Origin: Candidatus Bathyarchaeota archaeon
GTDB lineage: Archaea > Thermoproteota > Bathyarchaeia > Bathyarchaeales > SOJC01
Direction: 5' to 3'
DNA: 64,000 nt
Assembly: GCA_026014805.1 (NCBI GenBank)
Contig: JAOZHR010000010.1
Coordinates: 82,322-146,321, forward strand
A program made the translations under genes and the position numbers. The notes beneath the pieces are model-generated. The model ran no database searches. It saw only the letters and a list, made by a program, of their open reading frames with translations, and was not told the origin of the DNA. Position 1 is the first letter of the stretch; each line of letters opens with the position of its first letter. Below, piece after piece: positions 8,860-17,148 of this stretch.

Positions 8860-9804
8860 CTACTGTTTAGGTCTTGGCAAAGATCGCGTGAAATCAACCC
8901 AATATTTGCTAGCCAACAAAGTCAGAAAAAACTGTGACGGATTACTCAGGAATATTTTATCCCACCAACTGAGCAAACTGTCAACATCTTTTTCAAGGTT
9001 TTGCTGTTTCACAACTGGCCAGACCAAAAGCTTGGACTGTAAGTTCTGCTCAAATTTGTTCAAGTTATTTTTCTCTAACCTGTAGAATTCTAATAAAACA
9101 TGAACCATTTCTGGGGTCCATAAAAAGTATGCAAGAGTAGTCACTGTATCTAATGCTGGGCCTTCTACTTTTGCTTCATCAGGCAATTTATATTCTTCTC
9201 GAACAGCATCGCTAACATTTTTGAAGTCAAGTTTGAATGAAAAGACTTTTTCAACTAACTTTCTAGTTTCTGTTGACATCTTGTCTTGCGTATCTTCAAT
9301 GACTGAAAATGCAGGTCCTTCTGCCCTAATGGCTGCTTTTTCTGGCGCAGTTTTTTGGCCTTTCGAAATGTTGCTGGGATTAACAGCAACCGACGCATCA
9401 AATATACCTCCGTACAAAAAAATTCTGCTAAAACATTCCACTAGACAACTAAGAACACGCCTGTTAAAAAGCTCTTTTCCCTTTTCAACTTCTACGTCGC
9501 TTATTTCAACAACACGAGATAGGGCGGAGAAGAGAATGTCAACTGGCTCGAGTATGTGACCCTTTTGAAGCTCGTAATAAACTGGTGGAGGGTATTCTTC
9601 AGTTTCGGCGTCTACGATTCTTTTTAAAGCGCCTTCTCTTTGTAAGTCTTTCAACCGTTTGGATAAAGTGCGTTTACTAAACCCAGTTTGCTCAACGAGT
9701 TCGGACCATCTTAACTTTCTATCCTTCGCTTGCATTAGCTTGAGTATGATTATTTCCTTCTTCCTTTTTTTGACACGTTGAGGAGAATAACTCATTGAAG
9801 TCAC
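8860..9804 (-). CDS. Winged-helix transcription regulator with unknown C-terminal domain
   Basis: The first 75 residues form a winged helix-turn-helix (WSELVEQTGFSKRTLSKRL, then a basic wing), like archaeal ArsR/MarR-type regulators. The remaining 230 residues are mostly helical and of unknown role. The start is taken at GTG 9804; an ATG three codons on (9795) is also possible. A TATA box at 9829-9838 lies about 30 bases upstream. The gene is divergent from the AbrB-like gene at 9894 across 89 bases, a common arrangement for regulators controlling a plasmid-type operon. Its 3' end touches a CATGCATGCATG palindrome at 8843-8854. Confidence 0.75.
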   Translation of the reverse strand: MTSMSYSPQRVKKRKKEIIILKLMQAKDRKLRWSELVEQTGFSKRTLSKRLKDLQREGALKRIVDAETEEYPPPVYYELQKGHILEPVDILFSALSRVVEISDVEVEKGKELFNRRVLSCLVECFSRIFLYGGIFDASVAVNPSNISKGQKTAPEKAAIRAEGPAFSVIEDTQDKMSTETRKLVEKVFSFKLDFKNVSDAVREEYKLPDEAKVEGPALDTVTTLAYFLWTPEMVHVLLEFYRLEKNNLNKFEQNLQSKLLVWPVVKQQNLEKDVDSLLSWWDKIFLSNPSQFFLTLLASKYWVDFTRSLPRPKQ

Positions 9805-9828
9805 TGTAAACTTAAGGTGTATGAAAAA

Positions 9829-9838
9829 CCATATAAGG
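9829..9838 (-). promoter_or_regulatory. TATA box between the divergent regulators
   Basis: The sequence CCATATAAGG sits in the 89-base gap between the winged-helix gene (minus) and the AbrB-like gene (plus). It is close to symmetrical. Its spacing suits the minus-strand gene; it is about 60 bases from the AbrB start, so that gene may rely on another element. Confidence 0.45.
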
Positions 9839-9893
9839 TTTTCTTACAAATGTATTAGTAGCACTAGAAACCTAAGGAGGATAAGAAACCTAG

Positions 9894-10127
9894 ATGGAAA
9901 TCGAAATAAAGATCAACCAGAAACAGCGCTTGGCCTACATTCCAAAGTCAATATACAACATACTCGGGTCAAATGTAAAGGTGACACCAAACCGAGCCGC
10001 TGTTTTGATGTTTGCTGCAGATGTTTCAATTAATGACGTTTTGAAAAGTCTTGACATCATCAAAGCTGATCTTTTGCATGGCATAGAACTTGAGCAACAA
10101 AAAAGGAGAAGCAAAAACAATGAGTAA
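9894..10127 (+). CDS. AbrB/SpoVT-like small DNA-binding protein
   Basis: The 77-residue protein begins with the swapped-hairpin pattern of archaeal AbrB-like proteins (KINQKQRLAYIPKSIYNILG, then a strand and PN). Such proteins bind DNA as dimers and often act as antitoxin or regulator. A strong AAGGAGG lies 13 bases before the ATG. Its end overlaps the next gene by eight bases, so the two are probably translated together. It is the first gene of a plus-strand run that continues to the helicase-type ATPase. Confidence 0.7.
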   Translation: MEIEIKINQKQRLAYIPKSIYNILGSNVKVTPNRAAVLMFAADVSINDVLKSLDIIKADLLHGIELEQQKRRSKNNE

Positions 10128-10482
10128 AAACAATGAGCGGAAACCCAAGACAAACTCAGAAGTCCTCGGGCGATTTCTATCGGGGATACAAAACCTGGCG
10201 CGCGAATCGTTAGATGAACTTGCTGAGTTGGAAGTCAACAAACCCATAGCGGCGCTAAAAGACAAAGATACACACACGTATGATGCGCTTTTTTGGGAGC
10301 CCAAAGAAGGACAACGCGGCAAATTTGAGCAGACATCAAAATCTGCTAACAACAACAGCACTCTTTGGCAAGATTTGAAAGCTTGGCTTGAAAAAAACAA
10401 TGGGAAAGCACAGCTAGGCGAACATTTCATCTGGCAGTTTTCAACGGACCAAAATGTTGTCGGAAGGAAGAAAACAAAATAG
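10120..10482 (+). CDS. Small charged protein of unknown function in the replicon operon
   Basis: About 120 residues, hydrophilic, with no motif I recognise. The ATG at 10120 is preferred over 10090 because it follows a ribosome site (AAGGAGA) and overlaps the upstream stop in the typical coupled manner. It lies between an AbrB-like gene and a helicase-type ATPase, which suggests a role in replication or copy control of an integrated element. Confidence 0.6.
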   Translation: MSKNNERKPKTNSEVLGRFLSGIQNLARESLDELAELEVNKPIAALKDKDTHTYDALFWEPKEGQRGKFEQTSKSANNNSTLWQDLKAWLEKNNGKAQLGEHFIWQFSTDQNVVGRKKTK

Positions 10483-10500
10483 AAAGCGCGGAGAGGAACA

Positions 10501-12570
10501 ATGACTTCCGGATACAAAAAATTGTCGGATGCTTTAATGCGTTGCAAAGTTGACGCATGTATCTATTTTGACAAAGATGCTAGGCTTAATTGCAACCATG
10601 AAACCTACAGCAAACAAGATTTACGCCACACAGACCCAGCAGCTTGCTCTCACTACAAAACTGAAATTGAACTCATACAGCGAAATAATGATTCATGGGT
10701 TATGAGGTGCGTACGCAACGGAAAAGAAACTCAATATAACGGAAACCATCAAGCATGTTCAAAAGCTCTTGGCGTGCGACCGGTAGATGTCTATGGTAGA
10801 GCAATCACGATACCAAGTGAAAGAACTATAGAAAAAATAATGTTTGCTCCTGAAGACGGTAAGAAACCGAATCAAGCTGACAAATTAATAATGCTATGTT
10901 TGCAACAGGAACCGCAGTTTTTCCACGACCAACATCAATTAGCCTACGCAAGAATCAAACAAAATGGAGTCCTAGTCATAAGACCTCTTCGAAGTAAACA
11001 GTTTCGCACGTGGTTAGCTTCTCTGCTTTGGAAAAAAGAGGGGCGAGCGCCCAGTACGGAAGCAATTAGGATGGCTTTGATTGTTCTTGAATATGCATCA
11101 TTGTATGAAGGCCAAAAATACCAGCTTTACAATCGTGTAGCACCTAGCGAAGACGGTGTTTGGATTGACATGTCAGACGACAAATGGCGTGCAATCAAAG
11201 TGACTGCTAACGGTTGGAACATTGTTGAGCAACCACCAATACTTTTCAAGCGATATAAGCACCAGATGCCCATGGTAGAGCCCAAAACTGAGGGAAATCC
11301 TTGGCAGTTATTTAACTATTTCAACATTCCTGAAGATGATGAGAACGATCGGTTATTGATGTTAGTTTATGTCGTAACGTGTTTGATTCCTAGGATTCCG
11401 CACGTCATTCTTATGCCTTATGGGATTCAAGGAAGCGGAAAATCGTGGATGTTCAAAACTATCCGAGCCTTAGTTGATCCTTCAACTGTTGAGGTTTTAA
11501 CCCTTCCGAGAAATGAAAGAGAACGTGTGCAGCAACTGGATCATCATTGGTGTGCTTTCTATGACAATATCACAAGTTTGCCATCATGGATAAGTGACAC
11601 TTTGTGCAGAGCTTCGACAGGTGGTGGCTTCACAAAAAGAGAACTATACTCCGATGATTCGGACATTATCTACAATTTTATGCGTTGTGTCGGAACTAAC
11701 GGAATCAATATACCGGCACAGAGAGGGGATCTTTTAGACCGAGCATTGTTGATTCATCATAATGCTATAGAAAAAAACAAACGGAAGCCGGAAAAACAGT
11801 TACTCAAAGAGTTTAATCAATGTAAAGCAGAAATCTTAGGGGGCCTTTTGGACGTTCTATCTCGAGCCATGTGTATTTACGGGGGGATCAAACTTGATGT
11901 ATATTTTAGGATGGCGGACTTCACAAAGTGGGGTTGCGCAGTTGCCGTAGCTCTAGGATACAAACAAGAGGATTTCATAAGGGCTTATGAAGAAAAGGTT
12001 AATTTACAAATCGTAGAGGCAGCTTTTCAAAGCCCGGTTGCAACGGTTTTGATAGACTGGCTCAAGTCAATGAAAATTGAAAACTGGGAGAACACACCTA
12101 GCAGACTTTTCTCAGCACTAATAAACCATGCAAAGGAAATAAGCATAAGTACACGGCAAAAAGCGTGGCCCAAAGCTCCAAGCACCCTTGTTAGGAGACT
12201 CAATGAACTAGCGCCTTCGCTTAAGGCACTTGGTTACGACGTAATAACAGGGGTTAAGTCAGGGTCTACTCGCAAAGTACTAATTAGTGCTGTCCCACTC
12301 GTCCCAGTTGTCCAAAAGAGTGACCTTACCAGTGTCGGAAAAGACAGCAGGGACGACACTCTGCATACTTCGCAAACCTTGAGCGCCATTCCCATACTTA
12401 AAAGATGGATTTCAACCAATAAAGACTCTGACAGTCTAGTTGACGCTGTTGACCTTGCAGAGCAATGTCGGAAGTTAAACTTGGATCCACAGAAAGCTGT
12501 TCTAAAGTTGAAAGAAGAAGCTGCAATTTTCCCAGTTCGGCAAGTCGACAAATTCGGGGTGATGATCTAA
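10501..12570 (+). CDS. Replicative helicase/primase-type ATPase of a plasmid or virus
   Basis: A 689-residue protein with a P-loop GIQGSGKS at residues 308-315, a Walker B-like strand ending in D355-N (AFYDN), and a following GTNG-RGDLLDRA segment, an order seen in superfamily-3-like and primase-linked ATPases of archaeal plasmids and viruses. The N-terminal part has clustered cysteines and histidines (residues 15-50) that could bind zinc. About 260 residues follow the ATPase core, with low similarity to anything I know. It probably unwinds DNA at an element origin. Its TAA overlaps the ATG of the next gene by one base (TAATG). Confidence 0.7.
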   Translation: MTSGYKKLSDALMRCKVDACIYFDKDARLNCNHETYSKQDLRHTDPAACSHYKTEIELIQRNNDSWVMRCVRNGKETQYNGNHQACSKALGVRPVDVYGRAITIPSERTIEKIMFAPEDGKKPNQADKLIMLCLQQEPQFFHDQHQLAYARIKQNGVLVIRPLRSKQFRTWLASLLWKKEGRAPSTEAIRMALIVLEYASLYEGQKYQLYNRVAPSEDGVWIDMSDDKWRAIKVTANGWNIVEQPPILFKRYKHQMPMVEPKTEGNPWQLFNYFNIPEDDENDRLLMLVYVVTCLIPRIPHVILMPYGIQGSGKSWMFKTIRALVDPSTVEVLTLPRNERERVQQLDHHWCAFYDNITSLPSWISDTLCRASTGGGFTKRELYSDDSDIIYNFMRCVGTNGINIPAQRGDLLDRALLIHHNAIEKNKRKPEKQLLKEFNQCKAEILGGLLDVLSRAMCIYGGIKLDVYFRMADFTKWGCAVAVALGYKQEDFIRAYEEKVNLQIVEAAFQSPVATVLIDWLKSMKIENWENTPSRLFSALINHAKEISISTRQKAWPKAPSTLVRRLNELAPSLKALGYDVITGVKSGSTRKVLISAVPLVPVVQKSDLTSVGKDSRDDTLHTSQTLSAIPILKRWISTNKDSDSLVDAVDLAEQCRKLNLDPQKAVLKLKEEAAIFPVRQVDKFGVMI

Positions 12571-12791
12571 TGCAAGTCCGGCTCGTTAATCCTGAAGATA
12601 TCGAAGCGGTCTATTGGCACGACAGTTTCCTAGAGGAGACTACATGTTCCATCTGCAGCCACAAGGAATGGTCAAGTTGGAGGGCAGAAATCAAACAAGG
12701 CATTGAGATTCCAATTTGTAGAAACTGTGCCCAAAACTTCCATTCTCGTGAGTGTGCGGATTCATCACTACAAAAGAGAAGAGGTAGTTAG
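12570..12791 (+). CDS. Small zinc-ribbon protein
   Basis: A 73-residue protein with two cysteine pairs, CSIC and CRNC, spaced about 27 residues, as in a zinc ribbon. The ATG overlaps the stop of the helicase-type gene by one base, and its own stop at 12789 lies just before the next start. The tight packing supports a shared operon. A DNA- or RNA-binding accessory role is likely, but not shown. Confidence 0.65.
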   Translation: MQVRLVNPEDIEAVYWHDSFLEETTCSICSHKEWSSWRAEIKQGIEIPICRNCAQNFHSRECADSSLQKRRGS

Positions 12792-12792
12792 G

Positions 12793-13050
12793 ATGGACAA
12801 AATAAACCTCTCACATAAAAACCGAGCAGATCAACACAGGGTTTCGCACCTGACCACGCTGGCAAACCGATTTCTTCGAACTCTAGAGGATATGAAATCT
12901 TGGAACAAATTAGATAGTCTTAAAGGGGAAAATGAGCTAAGACGTCACCTCTCCAATATCATCGAATACACCTTCTACTTCCACAGAAAGCAGATAACAA
13001 TTCAGGAAATTGAGAGCATCGTACGACTTCTGGAAAAAGGAGTAAATTAG
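12793..13050 (+). CDS. Small helical protein of unknown function
   Basis: An 85-residue helical, basic protein. The ATG at 12793 follows a purine-rich ribosome site (AAGAGG) and comes right after the stop of the zinc-ribbon gene, so it is preferred over a longer frame opening at 12703. No family recognised. It is the last gene before a 140-base gap that leads to the Orc1/Cdc6-like gene. Confidence 0.6.
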   Translation: MDKINLSHKNRADQHRVSHLTTLANRFLRTLEDMKSWNKLDSLKGENELRRHLSNIIEYTFYFHRKQITIQEIESIVRLLEKGVN

Positions 13051-13189
13051 CCATGGAAGCCTACAGTTCATCGAAGCCAAACTTCAAATGTCTTACGCTT
13101 ACTCTCATGCAAATTAAGGGTTGTATTAAGCCTAGGGGGGACCCTCCTCCCCGTCCCTCTGTCTCTGTCTGGGAAGGTGAACCCTGATA

Positions 13190-14122
13190 ATGACCTTGTT
13201 CCAGCAAAGCAGAAGCCAAATTTTCAAGGATGCTAGGTGCCTACAACCATTGTCAGATCCGCCGGGTGGTAAGCCTCTCGACCGCGAAGCTGACTTGAAA
13301 ACCATGGCTTCCCTCCTATCTGCCTTGTTCAAAACGGGAGTGGGCAACAACTTATTCATCTGTGGACCTCCTGGCACTGGCAAAACCATATGCGTGCAAT
13401 ACCTGCTCAGCGAGATACATAGACACGCCGAAAAGTACAAGGTTCCCCTAGCCACGGTTTACGTAAATGCGGGCAAAACTAGAACCCCATACTACACCAT
13501 GCTTGAAATAGTGAAGGAACTGGGCCTAAACGTGCCCGACAGCGGTTGGCAAATGTTCAGGCTGAAAAAGGCGTTTGAAAACATTCTAAAAGAAAAGACC
13601 GTGATCATCGCCGTAGATGAAGTGGATGCCCTTCTCTTAAAGGAGCGAGAACCTCTAGTCTACTATTTGAATCGTCAACCCAAAACAACTCTGATCCTAA
13701 TCAGCAACAAACTCAAAGACGCCATATCCCTTCCAAAACGAGCCCTAAGTACGCTTCAACCCAAACTAGTAAAGCTCGAGCCTTACACGCCTGAAGAAGC
13801 AAAAACCATCCTAAAACAACGTGCCAAAAAAGCCTTCCACCCCAACACCCTCTCAGACAAACTCCTCACCACAGTCGCCCAAGCTGCAGCAGAAGCACAA
13901 GACATCAGACTAGGCTTCACCATCCTCCTCACAGCCGGACTCCTTGCAGAGGAAAATGGCAAATCCAAGGTCGAAGCTGAAGACATCAACTTGGCAATCA
14001 AAAGCGAAAGCACGATAGAATTACTTCAAGAACTAGAGGCCCTAAAGAAAAAAGTTGAAGCAATGCAGCAAAGGGGCAAGCAAACCCCCACACAGGCAAA
14101 AGACGATTTTGGATGGTGCTAA
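13190..14122 (+). CDS. Orc1/Cdc6-like AAA+ replication initiator
   Basis: The 310-residue protein has a P-loop GPPGTGKT (residues 59-66), Walker B AVDEVDAL with D143-E144, and a sensor-1 strand (LILISN). These match archaeal Orc1/Cdc6, which binds origins and loads the helicase. The usual C-terminal winged-helix DNA-binding domain is missing: after the AAA+ lid the protein ends in a short coiled tail. It may therefore be a plasmid-type relative. It overlaps the next gene by ten bases. The 140-base gap upstream is rich in G/C runs (13133-13160) and could hold an origin, but I see no repeat that proves it. Confidence 0.75.
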   Translation: MTLFQQSRSQIFKDARCLQPLSDPPGGKPLDREADLKTMASLLSALFKTGVGNNLFICGPPGTGKTICVQYLLSEIHRHAEKYKVPLATVYVNAGKTRTPYYTMLEIVKELGLNVPDSGWQMFRLKKAFENILKEKTVIIAVDEVDALLLKEREPLVYYLNRQPKTTLILISNKLKDAISLPKRALSTLQPKLVKLEPYTPEEAKTILKQRAKKAFHPNTLSDKLLTTVAQAAAEAQDIRLGFTILLTAGLLAEENGKSKVEAEDINLAIKSESTIELLQELEALKKKVEAMQQRGKQTPTQAKDDFGWC

Positions 14123-14529
14123 CTGACAAAATGTCCAGGCGCACTCTGCAAAAACAGGAGAGAACGAAAAGGCCAGAGCTGGAAGCCATCAACCCCATCC
14201 TCAACAAAGAATTGAAGGAGGAGCTCAGCCGCTTACAGCGATGTGCAAATATGGGCTATGAAGTAACAGTGGAATGGCTGCCTGGAACAGCCAAATATCA
14301 CAATGGAAAAAAATTAGCTGAACTGGTAGTCGGCGACACCATACTCGTCTTCAAAGAAGACCAGGAAGAAGCGTTGGAGCTGGTCCGCCACGGCTTCGCA
14401 GAGTGGATACTGAATCAGCATACAAAACCTTACAGGCAACTAATAAACAAACTGATCACAATGTTCGAAGAGCAACAATACGAAAGGAAAGAAAAAATAG
14501 TGGAAGCGTTGACGAATCTGCTCAGTTAG
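14113..14529 (+). CDS. Unknown protein coupled to the Orc1/Cdc6-like gene
   Basis: 138 residues, charged, with a small beta-rich middle (VTVEWLPG to GDTILVF) between helices. The gene starts inside the last codons of the initiator gene, so the two are probably co-translated. No family recognised. The pairing suggests a partner in initiation or partitioning. Confidence 0.6.
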   Translation: MVLTDKMSRRTLQKQERTKRPELEAINPILNKELKEELSRLQRCANMGYEVTVEWLPGTAKYHNGKKLAELVVGDTILVFKEDQEEALELVRHGFAEWILNQHTKPYRQLINKLITMFEEQQYERKEKIVEALTNLLS

Positions 14530-14660
14530 CATACCCATTTCAGCCTTTTAAGCGATAATACGAAGTAGAAAGTGACCAGGCACGGAATTTACACGATGCG
14601 CGTGAGAAAACACATATCTTTGTGCACTCCAGAATTATATCGAATATAATAAAATAGACG

Positions 14661-15947
14661 GTGAACTGTTTGCAACGAGCCCTAGTAGGGACAACATATA
14701 TGATGGAGTATATCCTGGCTATATCGCAGGTGGCTTTGAGCATAAGGGATGGTGCTCTCACTTTTCCGCACATACATAACATAATCCTGCGAACATCAAT
14801 ATCTATTCAAAGGAAGAAGACGATCGATGCTGGCAAGGCATGGAGAAATTATGATAAACAAGCGCGTTCTCCCACTTTTTTGAGGGTTGCTGCAAATAAA
14901 ACGATACGGGCTATGATTAACTGGGGCCTTCTCAAAAAGGTGGGGGAAAAAGTGTATGATGCGACAAATGACCTGCTTGAGATTGGGAACTATGTATCGG
15001 AGAAACGGGAAATCGAATATAAACGACATATCCTAGATAGTATGGTTCGAAACGAACCTGAACTGGCATTTACACCGTCTCGTTACCTCATTCCTATCCG
15101 CGATTTCATTTTGCCTGCCAGTTTTTCCACGAATCTTGAGAATCTTCCTTCTAAGGAAGCATTTCCAAGGGCTGCTTCCCATGTAAAGAAGGTTTTGAAA
15201 GTCAACATGGTGGACTTTGACATGATGTCGGTGTGGGGGCAGTTCTTCAACTTCACGAATGTGTTTAACCCCAAGATTATCAACATAGACAACGTAAAAC
15301 AGTTCTACCTGACATGTTGGGTAGCCTCAGTGGCTGAGCTAAATCAAACCTATAAGATGATTGCAGAGAATGGAAAAGTTGCATTATCAGATCTTCAACT
15401 CGACTCAACTAGAAGAAGATTAGAACACAGTATAACCCTACTTAAACAACTGAATTTAATTGACTTTCAACAGAGAATGGCCAAGGTGAAAACTCCGATC
15501 CTCCAAGCCCCAACTCTTGGAATTGTGGTGAAGAAACTAGCAAAGACTGGCGCCACTATCATCTCTGAGGATGACAAAGGTAGGGGAATTGAAATCCGAG
15601 AAAACCTCAACCCTGCTAAAGTCTTTGTCATTCTTCCTAGGAAGGTTTCTGACAAAGAGTTCAACATCACCTTGGCGAGGCACAATCGATTTTTAAAGGA
15701 AAGGTTGGGGAGCCCATATGTCTGGATATCTCAACTTCGAGCATTGTGTTGTAGAGAACTCGGAATACAAGATCAAATCTTTGACGAATCACTTACTGTA
15801 TCCTACCATAAACGACCTGAAAAATTTGAGTTTTCAATGATAGGAGGCAATGTGACTAGGGGAAGAATTAGACCTTTCGGAAAACCTTTTAGGCTCTATG
15901 ACCAAATCTTCAGGATTATAAGATTGGAGGACCAGCTACTTGACTGA
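14661..15947 (+). CDS. Unknown protein paired with an AAA+ ATPase
   Basis: A 428-residue protein. The N-terminal ~110 residues look like a winged helix (a helix bundle, then TIRAMINWGLLKKVGEKVY), the rest is mixed and of unknown fold. Start choice is uncertain: GTG at 14661 lies about 24 bases after a TATA-like attatat (14634-14640), which suits a leaderless message; ATGs at 14700 and 14703 are alternatives. It overlaps the next gene by eight bases. The pair may work as DNA-binding subunit plus motor. Confidence 0.55.
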   Translation: MNCLQRALVGTTYMMEYILAISQVALSIRDGALTFPHIHNIILRTSISIQRKKTIDAGKAWRNYDKQARSPTFLRVAANKTIRAMINWGLLKKVGEKVYDATNDLLEIGNYVSEKREIEYKRHILDSMVRNEPELAFTPSRYLIPIRDFILPASFSTNLENLPSKEAFPRAASHVKKVLKVNMVDFDMMSVWGQFFNFTNVFNPKIINIDNVKQFYLTCWVASVAELNQTYKMIAENGKVALSDLQLDSTRRRLEHSITLLKQLNLIDFQQRMAKVKTPILQAPTLGIVVKKLAKTGATIISEDDKGRGIEIRENLNPAKVFVILPRKVSDKEFNITLARHNRFLKERLGSPYVWISQLRALCCRELGIQDQIFDESLTVSYHKRPEKFEFSMIGGNVTRGRIRPFGKPFRLYDQIFRIIRLEDQLLD

Positions 15948-17127
15948 TCCACTCTTCGAATTGAAGCCTAAAAATATCTATGAAATTTACGGTTTATCAG
16001 GCAATCCTTTTCCGGCTACTCCAGCAGCTAGTCCTGCTGGATTCGACTTCTTCTCGGAAATCCGGCAAGAAGAACTGAAAGAGATAAAGGACAAGTTTCT
16101 AGCACCCTCTTTCTCAGGAGAACCTGTAAATCTATGGGTCGTAGGACCAAGAGGAGTTGGAAAGAGTGTGATACTCTTACATGTGAAGAGTGTACTAAAC
16201 GAGCGATATGGAGATGATCACCTAGCTATATTCGTCTTTTCCCCACGTGCAGGACTTGCCGGAATTTACAAAGACCTCCTTTCCAACCTCGAGAAGGAGC
16301 AAATTCTGGCTAGATTGTCAGCAAGGCTCTGTCGAAATGCCACTGATAGGAACCCTGCTCTGATTAGTAGGCAAGGTGACAAGACTGAATTGACCGAGGA
16401 TATAGGCTACTATCGCCAGCTTTTGCAGGAAGATCGTCTTGATATAGACGCGTTAACAAGAGAAGTGAAGTCACACGTCTTCGAGAGATTTCCATACGTT
16501 GACTTGAAGATCGTAAATCCTGTGATGGAGTATATTGTGAATCCTCTTAACTCTATTGAAACTTTACGTAGAAAGAGGTCAGCGGACATACTTGATTCTT
16601 TGATCGGGCTATTTCATCTGCTCCATCTCGCCGGATATACAATGATTTATCTTCTAATAGACCAGCTTGAGCTAGCATGGGGAAAATGGACAAAAAGGCA
16701 AAAGGACAGGTTTGCTATTGATGTAAGGGAACTTGTAGTTCGAGCCAAACCCTTACTTTCAGTTGAGATTACCATGAATGAAGAAATAGAACAAGATATT
16801 AAGGTTAACTATCCTGCCCTGTTGAGACCTTTACCTATGAATCCTCAAACCATGGTTCGAGTTAGGCTCTTCGATTTTCCGGAGATTATGAAACTTGTCG
16901 AATGGTACCTCAACAAGAAAAGAGTCGATCCTGACTTGTCAGGTTTAGCGCCCTTCGATGAACTGGCACTTAGAGAGATTTATGAAAGAACTGCTCGAAA
17001 TACATCCAATATAATCAATCGATGCCATGGGATTCTGAGGAACTGCGCCCAGAATAAAATAAAAGAGATTTCGAAAGAGGTTTTGGAAGAACATATGTTG
17101 TTAGGTGAACCAATAGAAGGGGCCTAA
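15940..17127 (+). CDS. AAA+ ATPase, GL-NPFP type
   Basis: 395 residues. It starts with a conserved GLSGNPFP box (residues 18-25) and a DFFSE box, followed by P-loop GPRGVGKS (69-76) and Walker B LLIDQLELA with D241. The C-terminal helices (ARNTSNIINRCHGILR) resemble the sensor-2 lid of AAA proteins. The start is a TTG at 15940 supported by GGAGG nine bases before it. The gene at 18676-19677 is a paralog with the same boxes. The function is unknown; related motor proteins act in DNA remodelling, transposition or secretion. Confidence 0.75.
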   Translation: MTDPLFELKPKNIYEIYGLSGNPFPATPAASPAGFDFFSEIRQEELKEIKDKFLAPSFSGEPVNLWVVGPRGVGKSVILLHVKSVLNERYGDDHLAIFVFSPRAGLAGIYKDLLSNLEKEQILARLSARLCRNATDRNPALISRQGDKTELTEDIGYYRQLLQEDRLDIDALTREVKSHVFERFPYVDLKIVNPVMEYIVNPLNSIETLRRKRSADILDSLIGLFHLLHLAGYTMIYLLIDQLELAWGKWTKRQKDRFAIDVRELVVRAKPLLSVEITMNEEIEQDIKVNYPALLRPLPMNPQTMVRVRLFDFPEIMKLVEWYLNKKRVDPDLSGLAPFDELALREIYERTARNTSNIINRCHGILRNCAQNKIKEISKEVLEEHMLLGEPIEGA

Positions 17128-17148
17128 GGTACAGCCCCTGTGGTTGTG

